Positions 1 to 6,472 of a DNA stretch of 14,010 bases are shown here, piece after piece (the first letter of the stretch is position 1; each line of letters opens with the position of its first letter). Origin of the DNA: Euryarchaeota archaeon UBA538 (GTDB lineage: Archaea > Thermoplasmatota > Poseidoniia > Poseidoniales > Thalassarchaeaceae); NCBI GenBank assembly GCA_002499325.1, contig DALC01000066.1, forward strand, positions 3,827 to 17,836, given 5' to 3'. The translations under genes and the position numbers were made by a program. Under the pieces are notes generated by a model. That model was not told where the DNA came from, did not search any database, and worked only from the letters and a program-made list of their open reading frames with translations.

Positions 1-1754
1 ACCACGAGACTTTCAGAATCGGGATCAAATATCCGCAACTCCAAGGTTGCAGTTTCACCTATCTCGACATATATGCTCATCGGCAATCCCTCGAAGACCG
101 GGGGATCTTCAACTTCAGATACAAACACTCTGAAGGAATCCGCCCACTCATTTCCACGCTCGTCCTCGACAGTTAATTGAATCAAAGACTCGCCATGCGA
201 TTCAGAAACCGGCTGGATGACTAATGAGCTACCTTCTGAATAAACACTTACTATATCCTCCCGGGAGCTAAACGCATTAACAATTAGGTCTTCTCCTGGT
301 GTCAAATCATCGGTACATGTTACGCTAAGAGGAAGTAATACTCCGCCTCCGTCTTCAATTAGTTGAATATCTTCTATTCCAATGCACACAGGATTCCTGT
401 CCCATTCCAACAGATAACCTCCTGAGATACTAACTGACTCGATATGAATGACTAAGGTTTCCGGAGACCCGTCAGAGGCCCATTGAAATCTTGACGCAAC
501 ACCAAACTCGACAGAGTCTGTGTGACCAGGCAAAGCATGGCCTATTGGGACACTAACAGAAAAACTCCCCAAATTTATCGGTATAGTTTCAATGAGATAA
601 TTACCCATGGCGAACCTGAGAGAGCTCCCCGCTTGTGATAGTCCTGAAATATTTCCAATTATAGATCCCGTAACTTCCAAATGAGGGTCATTGAGGTCAA
701 TCCGTGTAGAACTAATACATCCATCATAAATCGTCAACCTAACCGAATTGGTGACATCACTCTGGGTCAACAAATCACCATTGCTATATGTCTGCCAATT
801 TTCAATTGATGACTGTCCCTGTGGCATGGCTTCAATTGTGAAATTACCATCTCCGAATACATGAATCCTCCCCAATTCTTGACCGTAAGGAGCAGTAACT
901 GTGAATTCCCATGTGCCTGGATTTTCGTCCTCAGTGGTTAAGCCACAGCTCTCTGCTACTAGGCCGTTGACGTCACCGTCGTATGGCCCGAAGTCTAAGA
1001 CAGGCATTCCATTTCCAATAAGCTCATTAGTAGCCTTCACATTTTCAAAGGAATACCATGGTTGTAGATACTTGGCTTTCATACCAACTGCGTCTACCCT
1101 CACTTCCGAGTCATCACTGCCACCTCCTTGAGAAACGTAGTCTATTGTGACATAGGCACCTTCGGCCAGTTGCCAAGTCCACTGTGCCTGATCATCTATG
1201 GGAAGTACTAGTGGATTGTTCATTTTGTAAACCCCCGAAATAGTTCTGGTATAGGTCTTAACGAGTTTTTCACTGCCCACGCCTCCGAGAATTATTCTCA
1301 CGGTATCTGAATAAAGCACGTCTGGTATCTCAAAGTGGATTACCAATGATATATTGGTCAGGACCAATGAACCCATTCCCTCAAATTCGAAACCATCCAA
1401 AGTGATATTAGGCCCTCTGGACCATGTGTAGAATCCATCAGGATTGCCTATGCTGTAATTAGACGAAGTAGGGCTTGAACTTGACCACGATGTCATCTCT
1501 CCAAAGTTCTCCGGCCTGTCATGGGTAAACGACAGCTCGCCATCTGCTACAATTCCTGTTGAGAACTGAGCAGGATTCTGACTAAATCCAGAAGTTGAAG
1601 AAATCGACCAAATAGCGCTATCCTCAAATGAGCCTGCTTCGAAAACCTCCATCTCTTCTGCAGTGATAACAGTATCACCAGCAACAATACTGGGAATTTG
1701 AATGGAAATAAGCATTATGAGCACCATTGAGATGCACCTTCCCAACCCTCTCAT
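1..1754 (-). CDS. Large secreted surface protein, beta-rich with Ig/cadherin-like module (partial, N-terminal 584 codons)
   Basis: An open frame begins at ATG 1754 and reads without a stop to the left edge, so the C-terminus is missing. Residues 1-25 form a typical signal peptide: Arg at 2 and 6, a hydrophobic core rich in Met, Leu and Ile, and an SIVA end before Gly26. No lipobox cysteine follows. The rest is Ser/Thr/Gly/Asp-rich with alternating hydrophobic residues as in beta-sandwich domains, several N-x-S/T glycosylation sites and few lysines. From about residue 550 a DPPVFEGLP motif followed by ETATLELRIFDPDSES looks like the start of a cadherin-like or Ig-like repeat, which usually comes in tandem and suggests many more repeats beyond the edge. 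An adhesive or cell-surface role outside the membrane is inference; no enzyme motif was seen. An ATG at 1776 is out of frame and closes quickly, which favours 1754 as the start. Confidence 0.8.
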   Translation of the reverse strand, partial: MRGLGRCISMVLIMLISIQIPSIVAGDTVITAEEMEVFEAGSFEDSAIWSISSTSGFSQNPAQFSTGIVADGELSFTHDRPENFGEMTSWSSSSPTSSNYSIGNPDGFYTWSRGPNITLDGFEFEGMGSLVLTNISLVIHFEIPDVLYSDTVRIILGGVGSEKLVKTYTRTISGVYKMNNPLVLPIDDQAQWTWQLAEGAYVTIDYVSQGGGSDDSEVRVDAVGMKAKYLQPWYSFENVKATNELIGNGMPVLDFGPYDGDVNGLVAESCGLTTEDENPGTWEFTVTAPYGQELGRIHVFGDGNFTIEAMPQGQSSIENWQTYSNGDLLTQSDVTNSVRLTIYDGCISSTRIDLNDPHLEVTGSIIGNISGLSQAGSSLRFAMGNYLIETIPINLGSFSVSVPIGHALPGHTDSVEFGVASRFQWASDGSPETLVIHIESVSISGGYLLEWDRNPVCIGIEDIQLIEDGGGVLLPLSVTCTDDLTPGEDLIVNAFSSREDIVSVYSEGSSLVIQPVSESHGESLIQLTVEDERGNEWADSFRVFVSEVEDPPVFEGLPMSIYVEIGETATLELRIFDPDSESLV

Positions 1755-1818
1755 ATTTTACCCACGAGAACCATAGTGCTTCAACCCGTTGGTCTCTGGC
1801 GCTCTCTGTGCATAACTG

Positions 1819-1826
1819 TTCATAAA
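1819..1826 (+). promoter_or_regulatory. Possible TATA box of tRNA-His
   Basis: The A/T-rich stretch TTCATAAA is centred about 30 bases before the first tRNA base, near where an archaeal TATA box would sit. The rest of the upstream 99 bases (1755-1853) shows no gene and no better match. This is a positional guess only. Confidence 0.3.
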
Positions 1827-1853
1827 CGGGACTACTCTCGACAATTCACAGAC

Positions 1854-1929
1854 GGCTGTGATAGTGTAGCGGTTAGCACGGTGGGTTGTGGTCCCGCCGG
1901 CCCGGGTTCAAGTCCCGGTCACGGCCCCA
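1854..1929 (+). tRNA. tRNA-His (anticodon GTG), CCA encoded
   Basis: The 76 bases fold into a full cloverleaf. Acceptor 1855-1861 pairs with 1919-1925 (seven pairs, one G-T). The D arm has stem 1864-1867 with 1876-1879 and a GG in the loop. The anticodon arm is GTGGG/CCCGC around the loop TTGTGGT, with anticodon GTG at 1888-1890, so it reads histidine codons. The variable loop is four bases, and the T arm is CCGGG/CCCGG around TTCAAGT. The extra G at position -1 (1854) faces discriminator C73 (1926), the pair that identifies tRNA-His in archaea. The 3' CCA (1927-1929) is encoded. No intron is present. The gene ends nine bases from the convergent ribA stop, and no T-rich terminator is visible between them. 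Confidence 0.96.
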
Positions 1930-1938
1930 TTACTAGAG

Positions 1939-2571
1939 TCAGCCTTCAAGCTCACCATCGGGAATATCATGCCCCATTTTATCCACCTTTATGGCCATAT
2001 ATTCTCTATTCTCATCACCAATCCCTACTATTAGTGGCATTCTCTCAGATACAATCGTTCCATTCAATGTTAATTGCTTTACTTTATCTGGATTATTTGT
2101 CAGTAAGCAAACATTGTGGATGCCCACAGCCTTAATTATCTTCGATGCAATTGAATAATCTCTTGCATCAGCAGGATGGCCCAGTAGAAGATTAGCCTCT
2201 ACAGTGTCGGCCCCTTTGTCTTGTAGATTATATGCTTGAATTTTAGCATGCAAACCAATTCCTCGCCCTTCTTGTCTCAGGTAGACTATACACCCCCAAC
2301 CAACTTCCTGAATTTGTCTTATTGCGGCATTTAATTGGGGTCCACAGTCACACCGTAGACTACCGAAGGCATCTCCAGTTAGACACTCAGAATGAACTCT
2401 GACAAGTACCGGATTAGGGCCCTCCATCTCGCCTAATGTCAATGCCACATGATCGAGACCACTCTCAGCATCATGGAATACCCTGATCCTGAAATCACCC
2501 TGATCAGTGGGTAGTTTGGCATCAGCTGGAATCCCTCCCTTCTCCATAATGCCAATCTCATCTGAAACCAT
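1939..2571 (-). CDS. ribA: GTP cyclohydrolase II (riboflavin biosynthesis)
   Basis: This cytosolic zinc enzyme opens GTP to 2,5-diamino-6-ribosylamino-4(3H)-pyrimidinone 5'-phosphate plus formate and pyrophosphate, the first step of riboflavin synthesis. The 210-residue product keeps the family motifs. They are VRVHSECLTGD with Cys63, followed by Cys74 and Cys76 as zinc ligands; YLRQEGRGIGL at 97-107; Tyr114; QDKGADTVEAN at 117-127; and Asp135/Arg137 in the catalytic loop, at a constant +9 offset from the E. coli positions 54/65/67, 105, 126 and 128. It is a stand-alone enzyme with no DHBP synthase (RibB) fusion. The ATG directly follows the TGA of the TusA-like gene and has a GGGAG ribosome site inside that gene's end. 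It is the last gene of the minus-strand run. The enzyme is characteristic of bacteria, plants and fungi; well-studied archaea use the unrelated GTP cyclohydrolase III, so transfer is likely. Confidence 0.95.
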   Translation of the reverse strand: MVSDEIGIMEKGGIPADAKLPTDQGDFRIRVFHDAESGLDHVALTLGEMEGPNPVLVRVHSECLTGDAFGSLRCDCGPQLNAAIRQIQEVGWGCIVYLRQEGRGIGLHAKIQAYNLQDKGADTVEANLLLGHPADARDYSIASKIIKAVGIHNVCLLTNNPDKVKQLTLNGTIVSERMPLIVGIGDENREYMAIKVDKMGHDIPDGELEG

Positions 2572-2874
2572 TCATATATCTCCCATAAATGCTGAATTCT
2601 TGATTAGGAATGTGAACTCTCCTGAGTCTTCTTCAATTGATATCAGTGAAACGTTCAACCTCTTACAAAGAAGTGGAATATCCCTCAGAGTTTCACGATC
2701 ATCGCACACCACCTCGATTACATCGCCGTCCGATAACTCGGACAATGCAATTCTTGTCTCATTAATAGGAATCGGACAAAAGAATCCCAGGAGATTCAAA
2801 ATTTTTCGTTCTGGACCCATCAGACCCACGTACTTACCAAGAGGTAGGGCCGTTTGAATCCCACCCTCAAGCAT
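2572..2874 (-). CDS. TusA/SirA-like sulfur-carrier protein
   Basis: A small protein of the TusA family, which carries persulfide sulfur on a cysteine for tRNA thiolation, molybdenum cofactor assembly or sulfur metabolism. The hallmark LxxLGFFCPIP is present with the reactive Cys33. It is followed by the LSDGDVIEV strand and the DDRETLRDIPLLC segment at 58-70, which corresponds to the family's DDPxxxxDIPxxC. The ATG at 2874 overlaps the helicase stop by eight bases, a translationally coupled arrangement, and gives 100 residues. An internal ATG at 2820 would give 82 residues, closer to the usual length of about 80, so the first 18 residues may not be translated. Neither start has a strong ribosome site. 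The stop abuts ribA. The family assignment is firm; the sulfur acceptor cannot be told from sequence. Confidence 0.85.
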   Translation of the reverse strand: MLEGGIQTALPLGKYVGLMGPERKILNLLGFFCPIPINETRIALSELSDGDVIEVVCDDRETLRDIPLLCKRLNVSLISIEEDSGEFTFLIKNSAFMGDI

Positions 2875-4291
2875 TTACTATTTTTGGATTAAGTGAAACA
2901 CCATCCATCTTTCTTCCCTTGATGACATCAATGACATAAGCAACCTTCTCAACATGAACCTCCACAATCAAACCTTCAGAATCAACGTACGTCTCTCCGA
3001 TTGCTATTTCAGGAATTCTTGCTTCTGAGACAATCCAATCCACAATCTCTCTCCGGGTCTTTTCTGAGCCTCCAAGACTCATTCTAACGCGTACCATGCC
3101 AAAGGCATCCGACACCTCTTCCCAGTCGTCCCTCCTGGGTACGAAATCTCGCTCTACGCCTGTTGGCAAAGATGGTGGCTCAACAAAGGGTATCGTCAAG
3201 CCCCATGTGGAGCAGATTCTGTCTATTGCTTGCACCTCTTTGCCAGAAACGAAGCTCCATGATTCGCCCTTGCGTCCCATTCTCCCCGTCCTTCCTATCC
3301 GGTGAACATAGACTTCGGTATCATCAGGTAAATCGTAATTAATTACATGAGTAATACCATCTACATCCAGTCCTCTCGCCGCAACATCAGTAGCAACAAC
3401 AATTTTTTCGGAACCATCTCTGAACGAATTAAGTATTTTTTCTCTCTTATTTTGTGGCATGTCTCCGTGCAGGCCTACGGAATTGAAACGAAACTTCCCT
3501 AGCCTCTCGACGATCAAGTCGACCATTCTCTTGGTATTGGAGAAAATTAGTATCTGTGAGTCATCACCGGTATTTCCAATTATCCTCCCTAATGCCCAGA
3601 GTTTGTTCGCTCTACCAACTCTAACTGCATATTGATCAATTTCTGGTACTTCCACAACCAGATCTTCGCTCATGACATGCACGGGATCTCGTAGGAATTC
3701 CTCGGCTGCATCCAATACTTCCTCTGGAAAGGTCGCACTGAATAGAAGGGTTTGCTTTCTGTTCACCGTTTTCTCAAAAATCCACAAGACGTCGGGGAAG
3801 AAACCCATATCCAACATCCTATCTGCTTCATCTAGACAGAATAGAGAGACGGTTTCCAAGTTAAGATGCCCTCTTTTGGACATATCAATGACTCTTCCGG
3901 GAGTACCCACTACGATATCTGTTCCTTCGTTAAGCTTCTTGGCCTGCTTCTCTATATCGGTTCCCCCATATACTGTCTGAATGGCTAGCCCCTTCTTCCC
4001 CTGTAGTATTGTTAGCTCCTCGGAAACCTGTACGGCCAACTCTCTGGTCGGGCATAGGATAATTGCCTGAATATCCCCAGAAACTTCACACCTTTCCAGT
4101 ATTGGTATTCCAAATGCGGCGGTTTTGCCTGAACCGGTCCTAGCTTGCCCTACTATGTCCCTGCCCTTCCTAGCATATGGGACGGACTCGATCTGTATTT
4201 CTGTAGGTTCAGTCCATCCTCTTTCTTTGATTGCTCTAGAAATAGGCTCCTCTAAGTCCCATTTGTCGAAACCTAGGGATGAAGTAGTCAT
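2867..4291 (-). CDS. DEAD-box ATP-dependent RNA helicase with DbpA-type RNA-binding domain (DeaD/CsdA-like)
   Basis: An ATP-driven RNA-unwinding protein of 474 residues. All DEAD-box motifs are intact: Q motif with Phe8 and EPTEIQ (28-33), motif I ARTGSGKT (50-57), Ia PTRELA (81-86), TPGR (130-133), II DEAD (154-157), III SAT (185-187), IV ILIFSNT (247-253), V ATDVAARGLD (300-309) and VI HRIGRTGR (330-337). After a linker, residues of about 399-470 (VRVRMSLGG, then a GETYVDSEGLIVEV core and IKGRKM) resemble the C-terminal RNA-binding domain of bacterial DbpA and CsdA/DeaD, which supports a role in structured RNA, ribosome assembly or cold adaptation. The start has GAGG seven bases upstream. 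The gene begins 15 bases after the 94-residue protein and overlaps the TusA-like gene, so it belongs to the same operon. The family is certain; the particular RNA target is inference. Confidence 0.95.
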   Translation of the reverse strand: MTTSSLGFDKWDLEEPISRAIKERGWTEPTEIQIESVPYARKGRDIVGQARTGSGKTAAFGIPILERCEVSGDIQAIILCPTRELAVQVSEELTILQGKKGLAIQTVYGGTDIEKQAKKLNEGTDIVVGTPGRVIDMSKRGHLNLETVSLFCLDEADRMLDMGFFPDVLWIFEKTVNRKQTLLFSATFPEEVLDAAEEFLRDPVHVMSEDLVVEVPEIDQYAVRVGRANKLWALGRIIGNTGDDSQILIFSNTKRMVDLIVERLGKFRFNSVGLHGDMPQNKREKILNSFRDGSEKIVVATDVAARGLDVDGITHVINYDLPDDTEVYVHRIGRTGRMGRKGESWSFVSGKEVQAIDRICSTWGLTIPFVEPPSLPTGVERDFVPRRDDWEEVSDAFGMVRVRMSLGGSEKTRREIVDWIVSEARIPEIAIGETYVDSEGLIVEVHVEKVAYVIDVIKGRKMDGVSLNPKIVNA

Positions 4292-4306
4292 GGAAACGCC
4301 TCAGAA

Positions 4307-4591
4307 TCAGAAGTTCTCCGATTCTTTGATCTCGGCCTGGAGCTCTCCCATCCAGTACTTCTTGCAATTTTCCTTAGTGAGGAACTGTTCCTTACTGGAG
4401 AAGTTGTGATTGTAATGATTATCTTGTACAGATGTAAATTGTGTTGGCTTCCTCTTGTGAAACTTCTGGAGGACGTGTTGCCTCATGTACTGCCTGAACT
4501 TGAGGGACTTCGCACGGTTGTATCCTTTAGGGGTCATACCCTCCCACAGGCGTTCAAATCGCTCCGCCTTCTCGTCGACATACTCACTCAT
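4307..4591 (-). CDS. Small basic hypothetical protein (94 residues)
   Basis: I do not recognise a family. The product is soluble, highly charged and rich in Lys, Arg, His, Gln and aromatic residues. Its N-terminal half is probably helical (EKAERFERLWEGM, then KSLKFRQYMRQHVLQKF), followed by a polar stretch with NHYNHNF and an acidic C-terminal tail (ELQAEIKESENF). There is no signal peptide, membrane segment or paired cysteines. The coding case rests on its position. Its ATG overlaps the HEAT-repeat stop as ATGA, a GAGGG ribosome site lies six bases upstream, and the stop is 15 bases before the helicase start. The operon with a DEAD-box helicase makes an RNA- or ribonucleoprotein-associated role possible, but that is guilt by association only. 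Confidence 0.75.
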   Translation of the reverse strand: MSEYVDEKAERFERLWEGMTPKGYNRAKSLKFRQYMRQHVLQKFHKRKPTQFTSVQDNHYNHNFSSKEQFLTKENCKKYWMGELQAEIKESENF

Positions 4592-5835
4592 GTGCTACCC
4601 TCGCTTTCCGGCGGACTTAACTTGTCTTTATGATGTTCACCCTTCATGATGGCCCCAACCATCTCTAGGTCTGAGGCGTTTTCCTCGTCATCTGGTACAT
4701 TTTCCAGGGGTGCTAAAAAGCTATTCTTCTGCTCCTCGGTTCCCTCCATCTCCAAGTCGGTGGATAGCGACTCAAGCCTCTTTCTCAAGTCCGTTCGAGT
4801 CTCCTGACGCAGTAGCTCTTTGGCAGTTTCTCTCAATTCAGTACCACTCAAAATTATTGAAAGAAGCCCTATGCAGGCTTTCCTCAGATCATAGTCCCTG
4901 TCACGTGCCCCATCTATTACCATCCTTGAAACTCTTGGGCTCTCCATGTTCAGCTTCTTTAGAGCACCTATGGCCGATTTCCTAACCGTTGGATCATCAT
5001 CAGACATAGCAACTTCAACTAGTATAGCTCCAATTCGCGGCTCCACTCCTGCTAGAGAGTTAAGTGTCTTTGATGCCCTCCTCCTGACTTCGGCATCCTC
5101 ATCTTCCAAGCACCATCCTATTAGGTCCCATCCTTCAGCACCTCCTTTGGTAGTCAAGACTCTGAGAATCGAGGAGGCTCTCCTTCGTAGGTCGACGTCT
5201 TCCTCGCGAATCAGCTCATCAATGTGAAGGCACCCCGTTTCTGCCCATCTTTGGGATGTTGATTTCAAAGCAGCGAAGGCGCTCTTTCGATGTTTCTCTA
5301 CTTCATGCCTAAGCTCCCTTCTCAGAACCTCTTCACAGCCGGACGGAAAAATAGGTGCCATTTTGACGAGAGATTTCATGGCCTCCTCCCTGACTTCACT
5401 AGAGTCGTCCATCAATCTGTCAGAAAGGCACCTGATTAGCCCCTCATGTTTCCTCAAAGAGAATGAGGGCATACTCTCTAAAGCCGTGGCTCGAATAGAG
5501 TCATTATCATCATCTAGGCAATCAAGGAGAATGCTATGAGCAATTTCAATATCGCCTTCAAAAACACGATTCAAGGCCCTAATGCCATCCTTCCTCCTAG
5601 CAAAACCGCCACCTGAGGTTCTTGGTAGATCTAACATCTCTAACTCCCCCGATGCCAGCTTTAGGATATCTGACCTTGGGATAACCTCCCAAGTTCCAGA
5701 TATTGGAAGAAGGCCCCTGATGTCAGAGTCTTCTTTGGCACTCGATTTCCTGAGCGCTCTCCCAGTTCGTGGATCTCTGGCTATGTATTCCCTGGCCATG
5801 GGACTCAATCGCCGCACTACCTCGTCCCTATTCAA
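4588..5835 (-). CDS. HEAT-repeat protein
   Basis: The central part is seven helical repeats of about 34-35 residues. Their second helices start with motifs of the form D-D-x-x-x-V-R-R-x-A: DDNDSIRATAL, DDSSEVREEAM, EVEKHRKSAF, EEDVDLRRRAS, DEDAEVRRRAS, DDDPTVRKSAI and DRDYDLRKACI. Such alpha-solenoids are protein-binding scaffolds; they also occur as phycobilin-lyase-like and condensin-like proteins, but no catalytic feature is visible here. The C-terminal 50 residues are acidic and probably disordered. No signal peptide is present, so it is likely cytosolic. The frame stays open up to GTG 5874 (428 residues), but that start would overlap the divergent neighbour's promoter. I prefer TTG 5835 (415 residues); ATG 5799 is also possible. 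It is the first gene of the five-gene minus-strand run and overlaps the next gene by four bases. Confidence 0.85.
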   Translation of the reverse strand: MNRDEVVRRLSPMAREYIARDPRTGRALRKSSAKEDSDIRGLLPISGTWEVIPRSDILKLASGELEMLDLPRTSGGGFARRKDGIRALNRVFEGDIEIAHSILLDCLDDDNDSIRATALESMPSFSLRKHEGLIRCLSDRLMDDSSEVREEAMKSLVKMAPIFPSGCEEVLRRELRHEVEKHRKSAFAALKSTSQRWAETGCLHIDELIREEDVDLRRRASSILRVLTTKGGAEGWDLIGWCLEDEDAEVRRRASKTLNSLAGVEPRIGAILVEVAMSDDDPTVRKSAIGALKKLNMESPRVSRMVIDGARDRDYDLRKACIGLLSIILSGTELRETAKELLRQETRTDLRKRLESLSTDLEMEGTEEQKNSFLAPLENVPDDEENASDLEMVGAIMKGEHHKDKLSPPESEGST

Positions 5836-5896
5836 TTGAGTGCCAACATGTTTATTCTGCAAAATCCTATTCACTGGTGGCCCGACAGTTCTTCAC
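5836..5896. promoter_or_regulatory. Divergent promoter region between the HEAT-repeat and DUF2240-like genes
   Basis: About 60 bases separate the preferred starts. The stretch is more A/T-rich than the flanking genes and contains, on the minus strand, GAATAAAC (5852-5859) as a TATA-like candidate for the HEAT-led operon. No clear TATA box for the plus-strand gene is seen. Both flanking frames read open across it, so the exact starts are uncertain. Confidence 0.4.
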
Positions 5897-6472
5897 ATGG
5901 GTAGTACAGATGAGGAGATAAGGAGGATTATCCATGCGACATTTTCCAATTATATCACTGATGAGCTACCCTTCGATGAACTTGTTAGAATTTGGACCCT
6001 TGATATGCAGTGGATGGACCCGGCAACAGCTCATCAAATAATAGACAAATTATGTGAATCAGGATGGCTGACTAATTCCGAAGGGAGACTATCCCCAAAC
6101 CGTTATGTTATGCCTCTGGATCCTCCATTTGGATGGAATCCGATAATAAGGGGTTTGTTAAGCCCCCCCGAAGTTGTCGTCAAAACCTTTGAGGAGCCTC
6201 ACAAACTCAATCTTGAGAAAGATGCTAAATCACAGATTAAGGTTGTAACCAATCAAAAGTATCCACCAGATTGGGCCGAAGCAAGTATCAAGCCAATGAT
6301 TGCATGGATTTCGGAAGAATCGGGGTTGCCGATGAAAGAGGTCGTCAGACGCGCACAAAGAAAGAGGAGGGCGCTAGGCCCAGTCACTCTTTGGATGGCA
6401 CTTTCCCTGGTGGCGAGAGAGCAAGGATTGAGTATGTCAAAAATAGCCGAATTGATCGGGAATCCAAATTAA
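5897..6472 (+). CDS. DUF2240-like archaeal protein with N-terminal winged helix
   Basis: A 191-residue cytosolic protein. Its layout matches what I know of the archaeal DUF2240 family. The N-terminal block resembles a winged helix: LPFDELVRIWTLDMQWMDP, then ATAHQIIDKLCESGWL, corresponding to the family's SLDxxWFSPxQAxxLVxxAxxxGLL pattern. A variable linker follows. The C-terminal helical block has LPMKEVVRRAQ, LGPVTLWMALSLVAREQG and LSMSKIAELIG. Function is unknown for the family; DNA or RNA binding is inferred from the winged helix. The frame is open upstream from GTG 5840, but ATG 5897 gives a natural N-terminus and clears the divergent HEAT gene. The TAA stop overlaps the convergent exporter's TAA in the palindrome TTAA. 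An alternative reading is a generic helix-turn-helix protein. Confidence 0.75.
   Translation: MGSTDEEIRRIIHATFSNYITDELPFDELVRIWTLDMQWMDPATAHQIIDKLCESGWLTNSEGRLSPNRYVMPLDPPFGWNPIIRGLLSPPEVVVKTFEEPHKLNLEKDAKSQIKVVTNQKYPPDWAEASIKPMIAWISEESGLPMKEVVRRAQRKRRALGPVTLWMALSLVAREQGLSMSKIAELIGNPN

Noticed and set aside
1785..1830. Inverted repeat CCCGTT and AACGGG upstream of the tRNA
   Set aside because: Six pairs separated by 34 bases with no further pairing; expected by chance.
1776..2135. A plus-strand 119-codon open frame
   Set aside because: It runs through the complete tRNA-His and then antisense to the conserved end of ribA; its peptide shows no family resemblance.
2507..2857. A plus-strand 116-codon open frame
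   Set aside because: It is antisense to the TusA-like gene and the ribA start; a shadow of conserved coding sequence.
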